A stretch of DNA of 64,000 nucleotides from assembly GCF_019740315.1 (NCBI RefSeq), contig NZ_JAHXZR010000008.1, positions 1-64,000 on the forward strand, written 5' to 3'. A program made the position numbers and the translations under genes. The notes below the pieces were generated by a model. It searched no databases. It was given only the letters and a program-made list of their open reading frames with translations, and was not told where the DNA came from. Source of the DNA: Oceanobacter mangrovi. Lineage in GTDB: Bacteria; Pseudomonadota; Gammaproteobacteria; Pseudomonadales; Oceanobacteraceae. Positions 7,982 through 18,116 of the stretch are shown piece after piece (within the stretch, counting starts at the first letter, position 1; the number at the start of each line of letters is the position of its first letter).

Positions 7982-8051
7982 GATGTTTACACTGTTGGGG
8001 TATACCGGAGCTGTTTACACAACTCCGCCAATGACCAGCCCGAGGAAGACT

Positions 8052-8294
8052 ATGAAGTACTCGCTCTACTATTACGACATGTGCCCATTCTGCCAAATGG
8101 TGCTGCGCAGCCTGCCTGCCGTAAAAGTCGACGTTGAAAAACGCAATGTGTTGCAGAACCCGGCCTTTCGCAAACAGCAGCAACAGGCAACCGGACGCAC
8201 CACCGTTCCCTGCCTGCTGATTGAAAATGACCAGGGCGAGGAACAGTGGATGTTTGAGTCGATGGATATTATCCGTTATTTGCAGTCGCTGTAA
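8052..8294 (+). CDS. Glutaredoxin-family protein
   Basis: 80 residues beginning MKYSLYYYDMCPFC with a CPFC redox pair (Cys11, Cys14), and TVPCL near residue 58, the cis-proline region of the thioredoxin fold. The end MFESMDIIRYL resembles the glutathione-S-transferase/glutaredoxin-like N-terminal domain. CGAGGAAG precedes ATG 8052, which decides it over earlier in-frame codons. Its 3' end overlaps the 3' end of ribE on the other strand by 26 bp. Confidence 0.88.
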   Translation: MKYSLYYYDMCPFCQMVLRSLPAVKVDVEKRNVLQNPAFRKQQQQATGRTTVPCLLIENDQGEEQWMFESMDIIRYLQSL

Positions 8295-8925
8295 GACGCG
8301 CGGTCAACTCGCCCAGCAGCGCCGGATCAGCCAGTACCCGGGTGACGGTATCAACAATCGCCTGGGTCTGCGGATCCACTTCCAGATTGATCTTGTCACC
8401 TGGCTGTGAGGTTCCAAAGGTAGTGACTTCACGGGTTTCCGGAATCAGGTGTACCGAAAAACGATCTTCCTGCACTGCCGCTATGGTCAGGCTGCAGCCA
8501 TTGAGGGCGACATAGCCCTTGTCGAGCAAATACGGCGCCAGTTCTGACGGCCGTTCGAACCACAACACCAGGTTATTCGCCGATTCGATCCGCTCCAGCA
8601 CCGCCACCTGTGCCATCACATGGCCGGAAATCATATGGCCACCAATTTCGTCCCCCACTTTGGCCGCCCGTTCGATATTCACCTCTGTACCCTGTTCAAC
8701 CGCTCCCAGGTTGGTGACTGCCAGGGTCTGGCCAATGGCATCAAAGCTGATCAGGTCGTTATCCATGGTCCGTACGGTCAGGCAGGTGCCATTCAGCGCA
8801 ACCGAGGCCCCGAGTTTCAGTCCGGCTGCCAGTTCGGTCGGGAATTGTAATGTAAAGGTCGCAAAATCTGCTTTACGATCAACAGCATAGACAGGCAAAC
8901 GGGTTTGGACGATTCCAGTGAACAT
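8269..8925 (-). CDS. ribE: Riboflavin synthase alpha chain
   Basis: 218 residues, two tandem lumazine-binding barrels (about 1-90 and 98-190). Starts MFTGIVQ, the nearly invariant opening, with GAGGAGG upstream of ATG 8925. The second barrel has GHMISGHV and a matching GCSLTIA. It dismutates 6,7-dimethyl-8-ribityllumazine to riboflavin. It stands alone rather than in a rib operon, and no FMN riboswitch is seen in the 167 bp upstream. Confidence 0.95.
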   Translation of the reverse strand: MFTGIVQTRLPVYAVDRKADFATFTLQFPTELAAGLKLGASVALNGTCLTVRTMDNDLISFDAIGQTLAVTNLGAVEQGTEVNIERAAKVGDEIGGHMISGHVMAQVAVLERIESANNLVLWFERPSELAPYLLDKGYVALNGCSLTIAAVQEDRFSVHLIPETREVTTFGTSQPGDKINLEVDPQTQAIVDTVTRVLADPALLGELTARLTATANNG

Positions 8926-9092
8926 GACGGCCTCCTCAAAGTCAGGCAAGCATTATGCACTATACTGAAAGCGCTGAAACACGACCTGTATCATCCGCTT
9001 TGATGGTGTCGGCGCAGCGCCGCTAACATCGCCATCCCGGATCAAACAGTCCTTGTCTGCCGGCATGGAGACAAATGGAAAGTGGAGATTCT

Positions 9093-10253
9093 ATGAAAAC
9101 GCAGCGAACCGGACTGATCCTGTCCGGTGGTGGTGCCAGGGCGGCCTATCAGGTCGGTGTACTGAAAGCCGTGCATGAAATCCTTCCGAAAGGGCACTAC
9201 AACCCGTTCGATATTATTTCCGGCACCTCGGCCGGCGCCATTAACGGCATTGCCCTGGCCAGTTACGCCGCTGACTATCGCCGCGGTATTCGTCAACTGG
9301 AACGGATCTGGCGTCACTTCACCCCGGACCAGATTTACCGCACCGATTTCTGGGGCATTTCCAGTTCGCTGGCCAGGGTCAGTCGCAGCCTGTTCTTTGG
9401 ACGCCGCGGCACCAGCGACCCGGCATCCCTGCTGGACAATTCCCCGCTGCGCGAACTGCTGGAGGAAGTCACCAATTTTGAACGGCTGCAGCAGGCTATC
9501 GACGACCAGCATCTGTATGCCATCGCGGTCAATTGCTCGGGTGTCGACAGCGGCGAATCCACCGCCTTTTTTCAGGGGCATCCGGAAATCGAAAACTGGC
9601 AACGGCAACGCCGGGTTGGCGTGCGCAGTCTGCTTTCCATCGACCATCTGATGGCATCATCAGCCATCCCGATGATTTTCCCGTCGGTTTTTCTGGGTGA
9701 CCAGTTTTACGCCGATGGCGCCGTACGTCAGCTGGCTCCCATCAGTCCGGCGCTGCATCTGGGGGCGGAAAAAGTCATGGTGATTGGGGTCAGTGCCATC
9801 ACCCATCGTAATAAACCCGCAATCCCCAATACCCGCTATCCGACGCCCGCCAAAATGATGGGCCATATGCTCAATGCCGCTTTCCTCGACAGTATGGAAA
9901 GCGACATCGAACGGCTGCAACGAATCAATCGTACACTGCAGCATATTCCCCGTTCGGTGCGCCAGCACTATGATATGGAACTGAAACCCATCCAGTTGCT
10001 GGAAATCAGCCCCAGTCGCTCACTGGATGAGCTGGCGGGCGAACATGCTGATGAAGTACCAAAAGCCTTGCGGCTGGTAATCAACGGCAACACTAACAGT
10101 CGTTCTAACGGCTCCGGCATTCTCAGTTACCTGCTGTTTTCAGAAGGTTACTGCCGCCGGCTTATTTGTCTCGGCTTTGACGATGCGATGGCCAAAGCCG
10201 CCGAAATCAGGGATTTTTTCAGGGACCATTTTGATGACAGCCAACTCAGCTAG
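9093..10253 (+). CDS. Patatin-like phospholipase
   Basis: 386 residues. [19 protein letters not shown] gives the oxyanion glycine loop, GTSAG carries the nucleophile Ser46, and ADGAV gives Asp208 of the Ser-Asp dyad. There is no signal peptide, so it should act in the cytoplasm or on the inner membrane face, hydrolysing acyl lipids. A C-terminal tail (after about 260) holds DUF3336-like helical sequence found in some bacterial patatins. GGAG precedes ATG 9093. The end overlaps cobB by 20 bp. Confidence 0.88.
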   Translation: MKTQRTGLILSGGGARAAYQVGVLKAVHEILPKGHYNPFDIISGTSAGAINGIALASYAADYRRGIRQLERIWRHFTPDQIYRTDFWGISSSLARVSRSLFFGRRGTSDPASLLDNSPLRELLEEVTNFERLQQAIDDQHLYAIAVNCSGVDSGESTAFFQGHPEIENWQRQRRVGVRSLLSIDHLMASSAIPMIFPSVFLGDQFYADGAVRQLAPISPALHLGAEKVMVIGVSAITHRNKPAIPNTRYPTPAKMMGHMLNAAFLDSMESDIERLQRINRTLQHIPRSVRQHYDMELKPIQLLEISPSRSLDELAGEHADEVPKALRLVINGNTNSRSNGSGILSYLLFSEGYCRRLICLGFDDAMAKAAEIRDFFRDHFDDSQLS

Positions 10254-10965
10254 CCAGGGCGAAGCTCACCGTTACCGCCGTATTGTGGTGTTAACCGGTG
10301 CTGGTATTTCCGCCGAATCCGGCGTGCGCACCTTCCGCGATAATGACGGCCTGTGGGAAAACCACCACATTGAAGACGTCGCCACGCCAGAAGCCTTTGA
10401 TCGCAACCCGGAGCTGGTACAGCGTTTCTACAACGCCCGTCGGGCACAATTGAAAGAAGTTGAACCCAACAAGGCACATCAGGCACTGGCTGCTTTCGAA
10501 CAAGCGTTCGATGGCGAGTTTTTGCTGGTTACCCAGAACGTCGACGATCTGCACGAACGGGCTGGCAGCCACAAGTTGCTGCACATGCACGGCGAATTGA
10601 AAAAAGTTCGCTGCCTGCAAACCCGCAAGGTGTTCGACTGGGATCAGGACATTACCAAAGAAAGCTATTGTGACTGCTGCGACCTGCCCGGCTTGAGGCC
10701 GCACATCGTCTGGTTTGGTGAAATGCCATTGTTTATGGATGAGATCTATCGGGCGCTGGAGCAATGCGATCTGTTTATCAGCATTGGCACCTCTGGCCAC
10801 GTCTACCCGGCTGCAGGCTTCGTTCAGATTGCCAACGAAGCCGGTGCTCACACGATCGAAATCAATCTGGAACCCAGCCAGGTGAAAGACAGCTTTGCCG
10901 AACACCTGTACGGCAAGGCTGGCGATGTTTTACCCGGTTATCTGCAAGGCTTATTGTCAGCCTGA
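10234..10965 (+). CDS. cobB: NAD-dependent protein deacylase CobB (sirtuin)
   Basis: 243 residues. [14 protein letters not shown] is the NAD-binding start, QNVDDLH (101-107) and His119 (LHMHGE) are catalytic, and FYNARR supplies the Tyr66/Arg69 pair that lets class III sirtuins remove succinyl groups. The zinc region has a reduced Cys set (RCLQT...YCDCC), the same pattern as E. coli CobB. The gene overlaps the patatin gene by 20 bp, suggesting translational coupling. It removes acetyl and succinyl groups from lysines of metabolic enzymes. Confidence 0.94.
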   Translation: MTANSASQGEAHRYRRIVVLTGAGISAESGVRTFRDNDGLWENHHIEDVATPEAFDRNPELVQRFYNARRAQLKEVEPNKAHQALAAFEQAFDGEFLLVTQNVDDLHERAGSHKLLHMHGELKKVRCLQTRKVFDWDQDITKESYCDCCDLPGLRPHIVWFGEMPLFMDEIYRALEQCDLFISIGTSGHVYPAAGFVQIANEAGAHTIEINLEPSQVKDSFAEHLYGKAGDVLPGYLQGLLSA

Positions 10966-10999
10966 CAGCCCGCTAAACGTTGAAAACAGCCGGGCAAGA

Positions 11000-12283
11000 T
11001 TATTTGCCCAGCTGCTCCGACAAACTGGATGCCGCCATCAACAAGCTGGTGTCATTGGGGTTGAATTCCGCCGCCAGCTGCACCATTTGCAATGCTTCTG
11101 CCAGCGCGGCAGGCGTCTCATGCTGCTTGAGTTTTTCAGCTCGATCAGAGAGCTTCTCTGCGGCCCACTGTTGCCAGTTATCGGTCAAACCCGCCGCCAT
11201 CAGATTACGCGCCCACTGCAAATGCTTCAGCGCGCTCTGATAGTTGCCACGACTGAACTCCAGCCGCGACTGAATCAGGTGCGGTTCAGGTTGCGCCGAT
11301 GCCAATGCCAGCGCCTGCTCGACATACACTGCGGCAGCGGCCTTGTCACGATCAAAGAAATACGCCAGCCGTGCCAGCTCGTAACGGGTCTGCCAGCGAC
11401 TGCCGTACTGCAACGACAGCTCCAGCAAATGACGGGCATGGTCACTACGTTTGGCTTTTAACTCACTGGTAGCAGCCTGTTCCAGCACGACCCCATACAG
11501 CCATTGCCAGTCCTGCGGTTTGGTTTGGCTGCCGACCAGCGCCTGCGCCAGTTCCAGCATTTGCTGATAGGAACCACCCTGCAGCGGGCTGGCGGAGCGC
11601 AGCACAGCATCAGCCAAAGCCGCAGAGCCGTTAAAGGAATGAATGATTTGCTGCGCCAGAGTCGCTTCTTCTTCACGCTGACCAAGATAATCATGCAGTT
11701 GCAATTGCAGGATCAGTGACGCAGAAGAGTCTGGTTTTGCGGCCAGCAGCTGCTGATTAATCACCATGGCTTGTGCCAGCGACTGGGCCATTTCATCAAG
11801 CGAAAACTGCCGCTGATTCACCGCCTTGCCAAACAGATACCAGGCTTTGGCCAGCCGTGGCGTGTGATTCTCTGGAGCCGATTTGATCCACAGGTCAAAG
11901 TCTTCTTCGGTGTAACTGGCTGCCGCCTGACGCCAGAGCTCAAAGGCATCCATTGCCTTGAGATCCTGCCCGGGATGCAAAACCGCCGCCTTATCAAGCT
12001 GTAAATAGGCCTGATTAAGGCCAGCAAAATCACGCTGGGCCAGCAATTCCAGTAATTGTGAGGCTTGCTGCTGTTCCAGCCGGGGGAAGTCATGCTGCAC
12101 GCGGGTATCCGGTGCTGGCAGCTGATCCAGCCAGGAGCCTTGCTCAGGCTGAGGCTGGGCAGCCGTCGCCGGCAAGATGACTGAAGCACACAGGCACCCC
12201 AATAACCACTGCCGCCAGATTTTCAGATGCCTGGACTTCCAGTGTCGCCGACGGTCTGTTTGCTGAATGCATAAAGTACTCAT
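11000..12283 (-). CDS. Secreted or periplasmic TPR-repeat protein
   Basis: 427 residues. A basic N-region followed by WLLGCLCASVILPATAAQ looks like a signal peptide cleaved near 42. The mature protein is almost all alpha-helical, with several degenerate TPR-like pairs (for example ARLAYFFDRDKAAAAVYVEQAL and SRLEFSRGNYQSALKHLQWA). GAGAGGGA precedes ATG 12283. No enzyme motif seen; probably a protein-protein contact factor. It is not clearly in an operon. Confidence 0.75.
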   Translation of the reverse strand: MSTLCIQQTDRRRHWKSRHLKIWRQWLLGCLCASVILPATAAQPQPEQGSWLDQLPAPDTRVQHDFPRLEQQQASQLLELLAQRDFAGLNQAYLQLDKAAVLHPGQDLKAMDAFELWRQAAASYTEEDFDLWIKSAPENHTPRLAKAWYLFGKAVNQRQFSLDEMAQSLAQAMVINQQLLAAKPDSSASLILQLQLHDYLGQREEEATLAQQIIHSFNGSAALADAVLRSASPLQGGSYQQMLELAQALVGSQTKPQDWQWLYGVVLEQAATSELKAKRSDHARHLLELSLQYGSRWQTRYELARLAYFFDRDKAAAAVYVEQALALASAQPEPHLIQSRLEFSRGNYQSALKHLQWARNLMAAGLTDNWQQWAAEKLSDRAEKLKQHETPAALAEALQMVQLAAEFNPNDTSLLMAASSLSEQLGK

Positions 12284-12388
12284 ACGATGTCCCTCTCCCG
12301 CCAGTAGCCGTGTTGCTACCAGTCTGTCTGACTGCCTTGTCCGTATTCTTGTATTAGCGCAGTAATGTTACCGTTCTGATACGAGTTG

Positions 12389-13519
12389 TTACGTGACCGA
12401 CAAATCAAAACTGCCAACCGGGTAAGTTGTGCCATTTACGACCAGCTCCACCCGATGCTCCCCGGCGTACAATTTGCGGGTCGTCATCGGCACCAAAGCC
12501 AGACGCTTACTGAGCTGCAGCTGTTCTCCAGGGGAAATGGTGAGCTTTTTCAGCTTGAATACCCTGGCAGCCTGCTTGCCATTAGCTTTCAAAAACCATA
12601 CCCGGAAATCGATCATTAGCTGAAGGTCGGACTGACTCTCTGACGCCCCGGCGGGCAGCCTGCATTGCGCCTGAATTTCAATCGAATCACCCAGCTGCAC
12701 CCTCTGCTTATCGAGATTGGCAATGATTTCCAGTTCGTCTGCCGCTGCACCATATCCAAGCAGCGCCAACGCTTGTGGGTCACAGCGCTTGATTGCCGAA
12801 CGCAAGGCGTGACGCACCAGCCAACGCCGATCTTCCGAACCATCTCGCCACCAGTCGCGGCAAATATCGACCAATAATTCAGGATGATCCTTGCCAATAT
12901 CGTTGAGGTTATTGGCTACCGAGCGTCGTACGTACAATTCAGGGTCATCCTTCAGTCGTTGCAGCAATTCGACCACCGGAGCCGGATCATCAATAAACTG
13001 ATACAGACGTTTGCCCCACGGCAGCCGCGGCCGGGTGCCTTCAGATACCAGCCGTCGCACATGGTGGTTGGCATCGGCGCTCCACTGGTGCAGTAATTCG
13101 AGGGTTTGCTGCGGATAGCGCTCAAGAAACGGACGAATACTGAATTCGGCCGTAAAACGCTGGGTCAGTTCATACTGGGCCCGCATGGATTGCTCAAAAT
13201 GATCCAAACCGTATTCCGCAACAAAGCAGGTGTGTGGCAAATAATAGAAGGCTGACATCGAAAAACTGCGGTCAATGCTGAGCGGTTGGCCCAGCGAAGC
13301 CAGCAGGATCTCCACCGCTTGTGGGTAATCGGCGGGCAGAAATTTGCCCAGCCAATGACCAAGATGACGGCCACGATCCATCAGTTCAAGCGCGTCATAA
13401 CCGTCACTGACAGCCGTCATAAAACCTTCGCGATCAAACTCCGGCCAGCTGGCTGTCAGCTGCTGCGCCAGCATTTCCGCCACTTCCAGGCCGTAACGAT
13501 TTTTTAATGGCTCCGCCAT
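12389..13519 (-). CDS. AlkC-like DNA alkylation repair protein with C-terminal beta domain
   Basis: 376 residues. MAEPLKNRYG, the block MSAFYYLPHTCFVAEYG and HEAT-like helical repeats (LYVRRSVANNLNDIGKDHP, RRWLVRHALRSAIKR) match the AlkC/AlkD family, DNA glycosylases that remove alkylated bases without base flipping. After about residue 265 the sequence turns beta-rich (LGDSIEIQAQCRL...YAGEHRVELVVNGTTYPVG) and looks like an immunoglobulin-like domain, as reported for the AlkC beta subclass. ATG 13519 is chosen over an upstream TTG. Family placement is by recalled motifs. Confidence 0.8.
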   Translation of the reverse strand: MAEPLKNRYGLEVAEMLAQQLTASWPEFDREGFMTAVSDGYDALELMDRGRHLGHWLGKFLPADYPQAVEILLASLGQPLSIDRSFSMSAFYYLPHTCFVAEYGLDHFEQSMRAQYELTQRFTAEFSIRPFLERYPQQTLELLHQWSADANHHVRRLVSEGTRPRLPWGKRLYQFIDDPAPVVELLQRLKDDPELYVRRSVANNLNDIGKDHPELLVDICRDWWRDGSEDRRWLVRHALRSAIKRCDPQALALLGYGAAADELEIIANLDKQRVQLGDSIEIQAQCRLPAGASESQSDLQLMIDFRVWFLKANGKQAARVFKLKKLTISPGEQLQLSKRLALVPMTTRKLYAGEHRVELVVNGTTYPVGSFDLSVT

Positions 13520-13694
13520 ACCTTTCTCCGCCAACGCCAATAACCATCAACCCGGTCATGCGACCGGCAAACAGTCCAAACAAACAGGATATACTGCTGC
13601 CACTTTGGCCTAACTGCCGGGCAATTGCATCACAGCCGATAATCCAGCAGCATGACGACCACGAGCTTTACATAACAATTGAAGGATACGACCT

Positions 13695-15344
13695 ATGGCA
13701 ACTCACCCGGATGCCGGCAAGCAAGCCCCTCGCGACACCCTGGTTAACGTTCCGGCCCTGATGGCCGCCTATTACCGTCATCAACCCGAAATTCTGGATA
13801 ACCCTGGCCACAAGGTTGAATTCGGCACCTCAGGACATCGCGGTTCAGCTCTGAATACCACCTTCAATGAAAACCATATCGCCGCCATTTGTCAGGCGAT
13901 TGCTGAATACCGCGCCGAAGCCGGTATCAAGGGCCCACTGTACCTGGGCAAAGACACCCATGCGCTGTCGGAAGCCGCCTTTGGCACAGCGCTGGAAGTA
14001 CTGGTTGCCAACGACGTGCGTGTGCGTATCCAGGACGGCGATGGCTACACCCCGACGCCAGTGATTTCCCACGCCATTCTGACCCACAACCGTGACGCCG
14101 ACGCCGATGACCTGGCCGACGGCATTGTCATCACACCATCCCACAATCCACCAGAAGACGGTGGTATCAAATACAACCCGGCCAAAGGTGGCCCGGCAGA
14201 TACCGACATCACCGGCTGGATTGCCCAGCGCGCCAACGAGCTGCTGGCCAACGATCTCGAAGAAGTGGAGTGGATTCCGGCCGAAGCCGTTGATGAAAGC
14301 CCGCTGGTAGAAGATTTCGACTATATCTCCCACTACGTCAACGACCTCGGCAGCGTGGTTGATATGGAAGCCATCGCCAAAGCCGGCATCCGTATTGGTG
14401 TTGACCCGATGGGCGGTTCCGGCCTGCACTTCTGGAAACCCATTGCAGAAAAATATCAACTGGATATCACCGTGGTTAACGAAGCCGTCGACCCGACCTT
14501 CAGCTTTATGCCGCTGGATAAAGACGGCCGCATCCGCATGGACTGCTCGTCCCCATACGCCATGCAAAACCTGCTGGCAATCAAGGACCAGTTTGATATT
14601 TCCGTGGGTAACGACCCGGACTACGACCGTCACGGTATCGTCTGCAAAAGCACCGGCCTGATGAATCCGAATGCCTACCTGGCAGTGGCAATTGAATATC
14701 TGGCCACTCACCGGCCGCAATGGAAACAGGACATCAAGTTCGGCAAAACCCTGGTGTCTTCAGCCATGATTGACCGCGTCGTGAATGGCCTCGGCCGTGA
14801 GCTGTGTGAAGTACCGGTCGGCTTCAAGTGGTATGTCGACGGCATGTTCGACGGTGACATGGCCTTTGGTGGCGAGGAAAGTGCTGGCGCGTCTTTCCTG
14901 CGTAAAGACGGCAGCGTCTGGAGCACCGATAAAGACGGCATCATCATGTCACTGCTGGCCGCGGAAATTCTGGCGGTTACCGGCAAAGACCCGCAGGCGT
15001 TGTACGAAGAGCAGGTCGCCCGTTATGGCCGTCCGTATTACAAGCGTATCGACGTACCTTGTACTGCCGAGCAGAAAACTGTGCTGAAAGGTCTGAGCCC
15101 GGAAGCGGTTAAGGGCGATACCCTGGCTGGCGATGCCATCACCCGTATCCTGACCCGCGCGCCGGGTAACGATGCACCGATTGGCGGTCTCAAGGTCGAA
15201 ACCGCCAACGGCTGGTTCGCCGCTCGTCCGTCCGGTACTGAAAACGTCTACAAGATCTATCTGGAAAGCTTCGTCTCGGAAGAGCACGTCAGCCAGCTGG
15301 AAACCGATGCCAAGGCACTGGTCGACAGCGTACTGGGCGCCTGA
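13695..15344 (+). CDS. pgm: Phosphoglucomutase (alpha-D-glucose phosphate specific)
   Basis: 549 residues, full length. EFGTSGHRG opens the fold, TPSHNP carries the phosphoserine (Ser149), DPDYDRHG holds the metal-binding aspartates, and [11 protein letters not shown] is the phosphate-binding loop near the C-terminus. It interconverts glucose 1- and 6-phosphate for glycogen and surface sugar synthesis. GAAGGA precedes the ATG. A terminator follows. Confidence 0.97.
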   Translation: MATHPDAGKQAPRDTLVNVPALMAAYYRHQPEILDNPGHKVEFGTSGHRGSALNTTFNENHIAAICQAIAEYRAEAGIKGPLYLGKDTHALSEAAFGTALEVLVANDVRVRIQDGDGYTPTPVISHAILTHNRDADADDLADGIVITPSHNPPEDGGIKYNPAKGGPADTDITGWIAQRANELLANDLEEVEWIPAEAVDESPLVEDFDYISHYVNDLGSVVDMEAIAKAGIRIGVDPMGGSGLHFWKPIAEKYQLDITVVNEAVDPTFSFMPLDKDGRIRMDCSSPYAMQNLLAIKDQFDISVGNDPDYDRHGIVCKSTGLMNPNAYLAVAIEYLATHRPQWKQDIKFGKTLVSSAMIDRVVNGLGRELCEVPVGFKWYVDGMFDGDMAFGGEESAGASFLRKDGSVWSTDKDGIIMSLLAAEILAVTGKDPQALYEEQVARYGRPYYKRIDVPCTAEQKTVLKGLSPEAVKGDTLAGDAITRILTRAPGNDAPIGGLKVETANGWFAARPSGTENVYKIYLESFVSEEHVSQLETDAKALVDSVLGA

Positions 15345-15383
15345 TGCGATTGTAACGGCCTGATCAGAGCCACAATGTGTAAA

Positions 15384-15424
15384 CCAAACAGCCCGCCAGG
15401 TCCGTGATCTGACGGGCTGTTTGG
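15384..15424 (+). terminator. Long hairpin terminator after pgm
   Basis: CCAAACAGCCCG (from 15384) pairs with CGGGCTGTTTGG (to 15424), with an extra CCAG/CTGA contact inside. Lies between convergent pgm and emrB, so can serve both. Confidence 0.75.
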
Positions 15425-15450
15425 CAAGAGCGGGTTTTCCTGGAGCTGTT

Positions 15451-15478
15451 TGGGCAAGCCATGCCTTGCCCCTACGAG
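15451..15478. repeat. Dispersed repeat, TCGTAGGGGCAAGGC type (copy 1)
   Basis: GGGCAAGCCATGCCTTGCCC followed by CTACGA lies right after the emrB stop. A near copy, GGCAAGGCAAGCCTTGCCCC plus TACGA, is at 38379-38405 after gdhB. Both sit at the 3' end of a reverse-strand gene and form a hairpin. Confidence 0.65.
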
Positions 15479-15480
15479 CA

Positions 15481-17010
15481 CTAGCTTTGCATCTTCACCT
15501 TAGCCGGTGCTTTCAACAGCAACACCAGGGGTAACGCCGCCAGTGTCACCCACATCATCACCCGAAAATCCTGCAGATAGGCAATCGTCAGGGCCTGCCG
15601 GGTAACCTGATCATTAATCGCAATCAGCCCCTGTACCGTCGTTGGGTCCCAGCTGCTGACCTGTTCCAGCGCCTGACTAAACGGCGTCACCTGTTCGCTC
15701 AACACGGCATGATTGACCTGGGTGTTACGGCTTAGCAGCGTCATCATCCAGGAAATGCCAATACTGCTGCCCAGGTTGCGTAACAGGCTGAACATGGCCG
15801 TGCCTTCATTGCGATAGCGCGGTGCCAGCGTGGCAAAGGTAATGGTGCTCAGCGGTACAAAAATCAGCCCCAGGCCAAGCCCTTGGACGATACCGGTATA
15901 CACCAGTGTGAGTTCACTGACTTCAGTGGTAAAAGCCGTCATTTGCCACAACGACAACGAGGTAAACAATAGCCCCAGCGTGATCATCAAACGGGTGTCC
16001 ACCTTGCCGCTCAGGCGTCCGACCACCATCATGGATACCATGGTGCCAACACCTCGAGGGGCCAGCACCATGCCGGTATCCAGCACCGGATACCCCATTA
16101 ATCCTTGCAGGAATGGCGGCAACAACGCCATGGTCGCCAGCAGAATAATGCCGATCAGGAAGATAAAGATCAGCCCCACCGAAAAATTGCGATCGAGAAA
16201 CAGCCCGGGTTCGATAAACGGATGTTTGGCCGTGAACATCTGCACCAGAAACAGGTAAGCAAACAGCACCACCATCACGGCTTCAACAAGAATTTCCGGC
16301 GAGGAAAACCAGTCCAGCGACTGGCCCCGGTCGAGCAGCATCTGCATGGCACCAACCGCCAGACTTAATACCGCAAAGCCAAACAGGTCGAAGCGCCGGG
16401 AATTGTCTTTGGGGGTTTCCGACACAAAGGCAAAAATCCCCGCCAGCGCCATCAGGCCAAATGGCAGGTTAATAAAAAACACCCAGCGCCAGTTGTAGTA
16501 CTCAGTCAGATAGCCACCCAGAGTTGGGCCCAGAATCGGCCCAACCATCACCCCAACGCCCCACATCGCCATGGCAGAGCCATGCTGTTCACGCGGATAG
16601 GTATCCAGTAGCACCGACTGTGACAGCGGCACCAGTGCAGCACCAAAAATCCCCTGCAACAAACGGAACAGCACCAGCTCCGGCAAGCTCGTCGCGGCAC
16701 CACACAACATGGATGTCAGTGTAAAACCCGCTACCGACCACAGGAACAGGCGCTTGCGACCAAAACGAGCGGCCAGAAACCCGGTCATCGGCATCATGAT
16801 GGCGGCCGCCACTATGTATGAGGTCAGCACCCAGGAAATCTGCTCCTGGGTGGCCGACAAGGTGCCCTGCATGTTCGGCAGCGCAACGTTGGCAATGGTG
16901 GTGTCCAGTGCCTGCATAATGGTCGCAAGCATGATGGAAATCGTGATCAGGCCACGTTTTGGTTCTGCCGAACGGGTTTCCGAAACCGGCGAAGCAGTCA
17001 CAGCCGACAT
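15481..17010 (-). CDS. emrB: MFS multidrug exporter, DHA2 family, EmrB-like
   Basis: 509 residues with about 14 membrane helices, the DHA2 size. LDTTIANVALPNM is the family's helix-1 motif D1, GFLAARFGRKRLF the loop 2-3 motif A, and GPILGPTLGGYL motif C of antiporters. It pairs with the EmrA-type adaptor encoded just upstream (6 bp gap), so together they push drugs through the inner membrane toward a TolC-type channel. Third gene of the marR-emrA-emrB operon. Confidence 0.92.
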   Translation of the reverse strand: MSAVTASPVSETRSAEPKRGLITISIMLATIMQALDTTIANVALPNMQGTLSATQEQISWVLTSYIVAAAIMMPMTGFLAARFGRKRLFLWSVAGFTLTSMLCGAATSLPELVLFRLLQGIFGAALVPLSQSVLLDTYPREQHGSAMAMWGVGVMVGPILGPTLGGYLTEYYNWRWVFFINLPFGLMALAGIFAFVSETPKDNSRRFDLFGFAVLSLAVGAMQMLLDRGQSLDWFSSPEILVEAVMVVLFAYLFLVQMFTAKHPFIEPGLFLDRNFSVGLIFIFLIGIILLATMALLPPFLQGLMGYPVLDTGMVLAPRGVGTMVSMMVVGRLSGKVDTRLMITLGLLFTSLSLWQMTAFTTEVSELTLVYTGIVQGLGLGLIFVPLSTITFATLAPRYRNEGTAMFSLLRNLGSSIGISWMMTLLSRNTQVNHAVLSEQVTPFSQALEQVSSWDPTTVQGLIAINDQVTRQALTIAYLQDFRVMMWVTLAALPLVLLLKAPAKVKMQS

Positions 17011-17016
17011 GGCATC

Positions 17017-18108
17017 TTATCCCTTGGCCGCGACGACAGAGTCACCTAACAGTTGATCGGCACGGCTATGGCCGGTATCAACTTCTACCACAGTGCTGGC
17101 GCCCGCCCGCAGTGGCAGAGCGTCCTGGCCCTGCTCAATGCTGATACGCACTGGCACTCGCTGTACCACCTTGACCCAGTTACCGGTCGAGTTTTGCGCT
17201 GGTAACACCGAGAATTCAGCGCCGGTCGCCTGACTGATGCTTTCGACATGGCCCTGCCAGGTTTTACCCGCATAGCTGTCGATATGAATATCGACCGGCT
17301 GACCCGGACGCATGTTATCCAGCTGGGTTTCCTTGAAGTTGGCTTCGATCCAGACATCGGTATCCGACACCAGACTCATCACCGCCTGACCGGATTCAAT
17401 GTATTTGCCGGGCTTCGGCATATTACTGACAACACCGGCAAAAGGAGCCTGCACGCGGGTATGTTGCAGATCCAGTTCGGCCTGTTCGCGATTAGCCTGA
17501 GCCAGCAAGACTCGCGGCTGTTGTTCCAATGCCAGCTCCGGGTTGCCGCCAAGCCCGGCGCGCAAGGTCGCCAGCGCCTGACGCACGACCACAATCTGTT
17601 GTTTGGCACTGACCAATTGGTGCTTGGCCTGATCCAGCTGTGCCTGGGATGCCACATGCTGTTTGACCAGCTGCTGCTGACGACGGAACTCACTGTCGGC
17701 GTAGTCCCGGTCTTCAATCAACAGTGCCAGTTCATCCTGCTTTTGCTGATAACTGTGCATCAGCCCTTCGACTTCTGCACGAGTATCCAGCAGGGCTGCA
17801 ACTGCCGCATCACGGGCAATTTCGTAGGGTCGCGGATCCAGACTAAACAACACCTCACCCTGTTCCACCCGGCTGTTCTCGCGGACCAGCACCTGATTAA
17901 CCGAACCCTTAACTTCGGCGCTGATATTAACCTTGCTGGCTTTCAGATAGGCATTTTCAGTTTCGACATAACGACCACCCGCCAGATAAAAATAACCGCC
18001 AACCAGCAGCATCAGCAGTGGCCCGCCGATCAGCAAAGCCCGTCTTTTTGAGCCTCTGGAAGAAACAGGCTGGTCGGTCGTTGGCGTGTTTGATGCGCTG
18101 TTACTCAT
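17017..18108 (-). CDS. emrA: EmrA-like membrane fusion (HlyD family) protein
   Basis: 363 residues. One N-terminal membrane anchor (about 26-46), then a biotinyl-lipoyl half (VETENAYLKASKVNISAEVKG), a long coiled-coil hairpin (about 100-200), and the second half with VQAPFAGVVSNMPKPGKYI. Such proteins bridge the inner-membrane pump to the outer-membrane channel. It lies between marR and emrB in a tight operon. Confidence 0.92.
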   Translation of the reverse strand: MSNSASNTPTTDQPVSSRGSKRRALLIGGPLLMLLVGGYFYLAGGRYVETENAYLKASKVNISAEVKGSVNQVLVRENSRVEQGEVLFSLDPRPYEIARDAAVAALLDTRAEVEGLMHSYQQKQDELALLIEDRDYADSEFRRQQQLVKQHVASQAQLDQAKHQLVSAKQQIVVVRQALATLRAGLGGNPELALEQQPRVLLAQANREQAELDLQHTRVQAPFAGVVSNMPKPGKYIESGQAVMSLVSDTDVWIEANFKETQLDNMRPGQPVDIHIDSYAGKTWQGHVESISQATGAEFSVLPAQNSTGNWVKVVQRVPVRISIEQGQDALPLRAGASTVVEVDTGHSRADQLLGDSVVAAKG

Positions 18109-18116
18109 GGTGATTG

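Noticed and set aside
8926-9092. FMN riboswitch upstream of ribE
   Set aside because: The region is too short and lacks the conserved RFN sequence blocks.
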